DNA of 9,051 bases from an uncultured bacterium (GTDB lineage: Bacteria; Actinomycetota; Coriobacteriia; Coriobacteriales; Coriobacteriaceae): assembly GCA_905216175.1 (NCBI GenBank), contig CAJMSV010000071.1, positions 1 through 9,051 on the forward strand, read 5' to 3'. This document shows positions 7,167 through 9,051 of the stretch, in pieces. Each line of letters begins with the position of its first letter. Position 1 is the first letter of the stretch. Under the pieces are notes generated by a model that was not told the DNA's origin, did not search any database, and was given only the letters and a program-made list of their open reading frames with translations. A program made the position numbers and the translations under genes.

Positions 7167-7556
7167 ATGGCCCTACGTGAATCCGGAGAAGACTATCTCG
7201 AATCGATCTACGTCCTGTCGGAACGTCAGGTCATCGTGCGTTCGATCGACGTTGCGGAGTACCTCGGCGTAACCAAGGCGAGCGTTTCCAAGGCCATGGC
7301 GACCTTGGAGAGCAACGGCTATGTCGAAATGGGCAAACGCGATGTGCATCTGACAGAGCGCGGGCTAGAGGTCGCCCGTCAAATGTGGGAGCGCCACTGC
7401 TTTTTCGTGGGCCTGCTGGAGGATGCGGGCGTATCGGCCGAGGTGGCGTCGCAAGAGGGCTGTCACATGGAGCACTGCCTGAGCGAGGAGAGCTTCGAGA
7501 AGCTAAGGGCGATGTTGGGTCGAGATGGGGCAACGGACCCAGCAACGGAACCCTAA
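7167..7556 (+). CDS. DtxR/MntR-family metal-dependent transcriptional repressor
   Basis: A 129-residue cytoplasmic regulator. An N-terminal winged helix-turn-helix (about 5-65; recognition region TKASVSKAMATLE) is followed by a helical metal-binding and dimerisation domain (about 66-118). The SH3-like C-terminal domain of full DtxR is absent, so its build is MntR-like (MntR is about 142 residues). Likely metal ligands are Asp9, Glu12, His77, Cys99, Glu102 and His103, in EDYLE, ERHCF and CHMEH. The N-terminal Asp is MntR-like, while Cys at position 99 recalls the Cys102 of iron-sensing DtxR, so Fe versus Mn cannot be decided. ATG 7167 follows GAAAGG (7155-7160) by 6 nt. An in-frame extension back to 7014 would cross the terminator and operator repeats and is rejected. 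The tail after about 120 is Asp/Pro/Thr-rich and probably disordered. Confidence 0.9.
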   Translation: MALRESGEDYLESIYVLSERQVIVRSIDVAEYLGVTKASVSKAMATLESNGYVEMGKRDVHLTERGLEVARQMWERHCFFVGLLEDAGVSAEVASQEGCHMEHCLSEESFEKLRAMLGRDGATDPATEP

Positions 7557-7690
7557 CGAACCCCCAGCAGCGCGGAGTTCACGCAAAGCGCGAACCAGCG
7601 AGCGGGACCAACGGCCCGACCAACAAAGTCCAACTCAGACAAGGAACCCCGCCAGCAAGCGATGCCCAAGAACCGCCAGCTGTGTCACTG

Positions 7691-7821
7691 CCGGCCGGGG
7701 CCGGGCTTGGTTTTGAAAACACTCCGCAGCGCGAGGCCCGCCTTTCCGTTGCTCCGCAGGAGCAGGAAAGACGGGCCTCATGCGCGAGGACGTTTTCAAA
7801 ACCAAGCCCGGCCCCGGCCGG
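7691..7821. repeat. 131-bp nested palindrome between convergent genes
   Basis: The outer arms are an exact 30-bp inverted repeat (7691-7720 with 7792-7821), beginning CCGGCCGGGG and ending TTTTGAAAAC. Inside, on the same axis, 7733-7747 pairs with 7765-7779 (14 of 15). The tip TGCTCC (7750-7755) pairs with GGAGCA (7759-7764) around a 3-nt loop. CTCCGCAG (7722-7729, 7752-7759) and GCGCGAGG (7729-7736, 7782-7789) are also repeated directly. It lies 134 nt past the DtxR-gene stop and 16 nt past the ATPase stop. It has no clean T-run. It may act as a bidirectional terminator or belong to a dispersed palindromic repeat family. No flanking target duplication or transposase is seen. The 7557-7690 stretch before it holds no gene I can support. 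Confidence 0.9.
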
Positions 7822-7837
7822 AGGGACCACAAGCAAG

Positions 7838-9051
7838 CTACAGGTTCTTGACACCCATCGCGCGCATGGCGTTCAGGATGGCGATGATCGCCACGCCCAC
7901 GTCGCCAAAGACGGCAAGCCACATATTGGCGATGCCGAGCGCCGCAAGCACCAGAATCAGCAACTTAATGCCCAGCGCAAAGATGATGTTCTGCCAGACG
8001 ATCGACATGGTCTTGCGCGCCACACAGATGGCGTGGGCGATGTTGGACGGTTTGTCGTCCATGAGCACGACGTCGGCGGCCTCGATCGCGGCGTCGGACC
8101 CCATGGCGCCCATGGCAATCCCCACATCGGCACGGGTGAGAACGGGCGCATCGTTGATGCCGTCGCCGACAAAGGCGAGCGTGCCCTTGCCACTTTCGGC
8201 CGCGAGCAGCGCTTCAACACGCTCGACCTTGTCGCCCGGCAGCAGCTGCGCGTGGAACTCATCGAGGCCGAGTTGCTTGGCCACCGCAGCAGCCACTTCC
8301 TCGCGGTCGCCCGTGAGCATAACGGTGCGGTTGATTCCGGCGGCGTGCAGATCGCGGATCGTCTGCTCGGCATCGGCCTTAACGGTGTCTGCAATCACGA
8401 TGTGGCCGGCGTACACGCCGTCAACGAGCACATGCAGAATCGTTCCGACGACCTTGCAATCGGGCGCTTCGACTCCGGCCGCGGCGAGCATCTTGGCGTT
8501 GCCGACGACGACATGCTTGCCGTCGATGGTCGCCGTCACGCCGTGGCCCGCGTCGTTGGCGGAGTCGCTCACGCGCTTGGGGTCGACCTCGCCCTCGTAG
8601 GCGACGCGCACGGACTGCGCGATGGGGTGATCGGAGAACGACTCCGCAAGGGCTGCGACCTCGAGCAACGACTGCTCGGTATAGCCTGCCTCGGGGTGTA
8701 CCGCCACGACCGAGAACGTGCCGTTGGTGAGGGTGCCCGTCTTGTCAAAGACGACGGTGTCCACGTCAGCGAGCGTCTCGAGGTAGTTGGAGCCTTTGAT
8801 GAGAACGCCCAGCTTGGACGCGCCGCCGATGCCGCCAAAGAAACTGAGCGGCACGCTGATCACCAACGCGCACGGGCAGCTGACGACCAGGAAAGTCAGG
8901 CCGCGCAGAATCCAGTCGGACCAGGCGCCGGTGCCCAGGCCGCCGCCAAGCGCGAGCATCGCGGCCGCACCGGTGACGGCGGGGGAGTAGCCCCGGGCAA
9001 ACCGCGTGAGGAAATTCTCGGTGCGAGCCTTCAGATATCTCTCAATATCGC
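7838..9051 (-). CDS. Zn/Cd/Pb-type P1B ATPase (partial, N-terminus beyond window)
   Basis: A membrane pump that exports soft divalent metals using ATP. The frame runs from the right edge to TAG 7838-7840, giving 403 visible C-terminal residues; the metal-binding N-terminus and first helices lie outside. An ATG at 8957-8959 is internal, since the upstream residues (ENFLTRFARGYSPAV) continue the family pattern. Visible in order: transport motif CPC (58-60), phosphorylation motif DKTGTLT (101-107 of the visible part, bases 8726-8746), HP motif (141-142), TGD (246-248) and GDGINDAP (295-302). The last helices carry Lys362 (ALGIK) and Asp383 (FGDVG), matching the Lys and Asp that line the ZntA site. 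This favours P1B-2 (ZntA/CadA type) over copper pumps. It converges with the DtxR-type gene. Their proximity does not prove regulation, since the repressor's repeats are not at this gene's start. Confidence 0.95.
   Translation of the reverse strand, partial: DIERYLKARTENFLTRFARGYSPAVTGAAAMLALGGGLGTGAWSDWILRGLTFLVVSCPCALVISVPLSFFGGIGGASKLGVLIKGSNYLETLADVDTVVFDKTGTLTNGTFSVVAVHPEAGYTEQSLLEVAALAESFSDHPIAQSVRVAYEGEVDPKRVSDSANDAGHGVTATIDGKHVVVGNAKMLAAAGVEAPDCKVVGTILHVLVDGVYAGHIVIADTVKADAEQTIRDLHAAGINRTVMLTGDREEVAAAVAKQLGLDEFHAQLLPGDKVERVEALLAAESGKGTLAFVGDGINDAPVLTRADVGIAMGAMGSDAAIEAADVVLMDDKPSNIAHAICVARKTMSIVWQNIIFALGIKLLILVLAALGIANMWLAVFGDVGVAIIAILNAMRAMGVKNL

Noticed and set aside
7557..7690. Small gene between the DtxR-type gene and the palindrome
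   Set aside because: The short frames here lack ribosome sites and recognisable protein features, and they run into the palindrome.
7662..8600. 312-residue + strand frame through the palindrome and opposite the P-type ATPase
   Set aside because: It is antisense to a well-supported ATPase and Ser/Thr/Pro/Ala-rich in a shadow-like way. The first part simply translates the palindrome.

Overview
This GC-rich window reads like a chromosome segment of a high-GC Gram-positive gut bacterium, most likely a Coriobacteriia member close to Collinsella. That placement rests on protein style and codon use, not on a marker gene. All recognisable genes are housekeeping or nutrient-uptake functions. No tRNA, rRNA, CRISPR array, transposase or phage gene was seen.

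Layout on the + strand: the last codons of an unrecognised gene (to 65) and its terminator (91-123); a long leader (124-474) with helically phased GTAA repeats and a long-range inverted repeat; then a phosphate-uptake operon pstS-pstC-pstA-pstB (475-4137) with tight or overlapping junctions, closed by a strong terminator (4193-4230). No phoU follows pstB. A second unit, started by an extended -10 promoter, holds a Uup-like ABC-F ATPase (4343-6202) and a Cof-type HAD phosphatase (6209-6979), closed by a terminator at 7001-7038. A third unit is a short DtxR/MntR-type metal-dependent repressor (7167-7556) preceded by GGCTAACT/AGTTAGCC half-sites. On the - strand, converging on it, is the C-terminal part of a Zn/Cd/Pb-type P1B ATPase (7838 to the window edge). 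A 131-bp nested palindrome (7691-7821) lies between the two convergent genes.

The Pst genes would form one high-affinity phosphate importer: PstS captures phosphate outside, PstC/PstA form the channel and PstB powers it. The main surprise is that pstS carries an in-frame amber codon (616-618), just after its Tat-like lipoprotein signal and Ser/Ala linker, while the rest of the frame is intact. PstB also has Arg where the Q-loop Gln is expected. Together these raise the question of whether this importer works in this strain, or whether the amber is read through or is a sequence error.

The best candidates for something undescribed are the nested palindrome (possibly a dispersed repeat), the phased repeats ahead of pst, and the operator-like repeats ahead of the DtxR-type gene. 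I did not find a convincing new multi-gene system.
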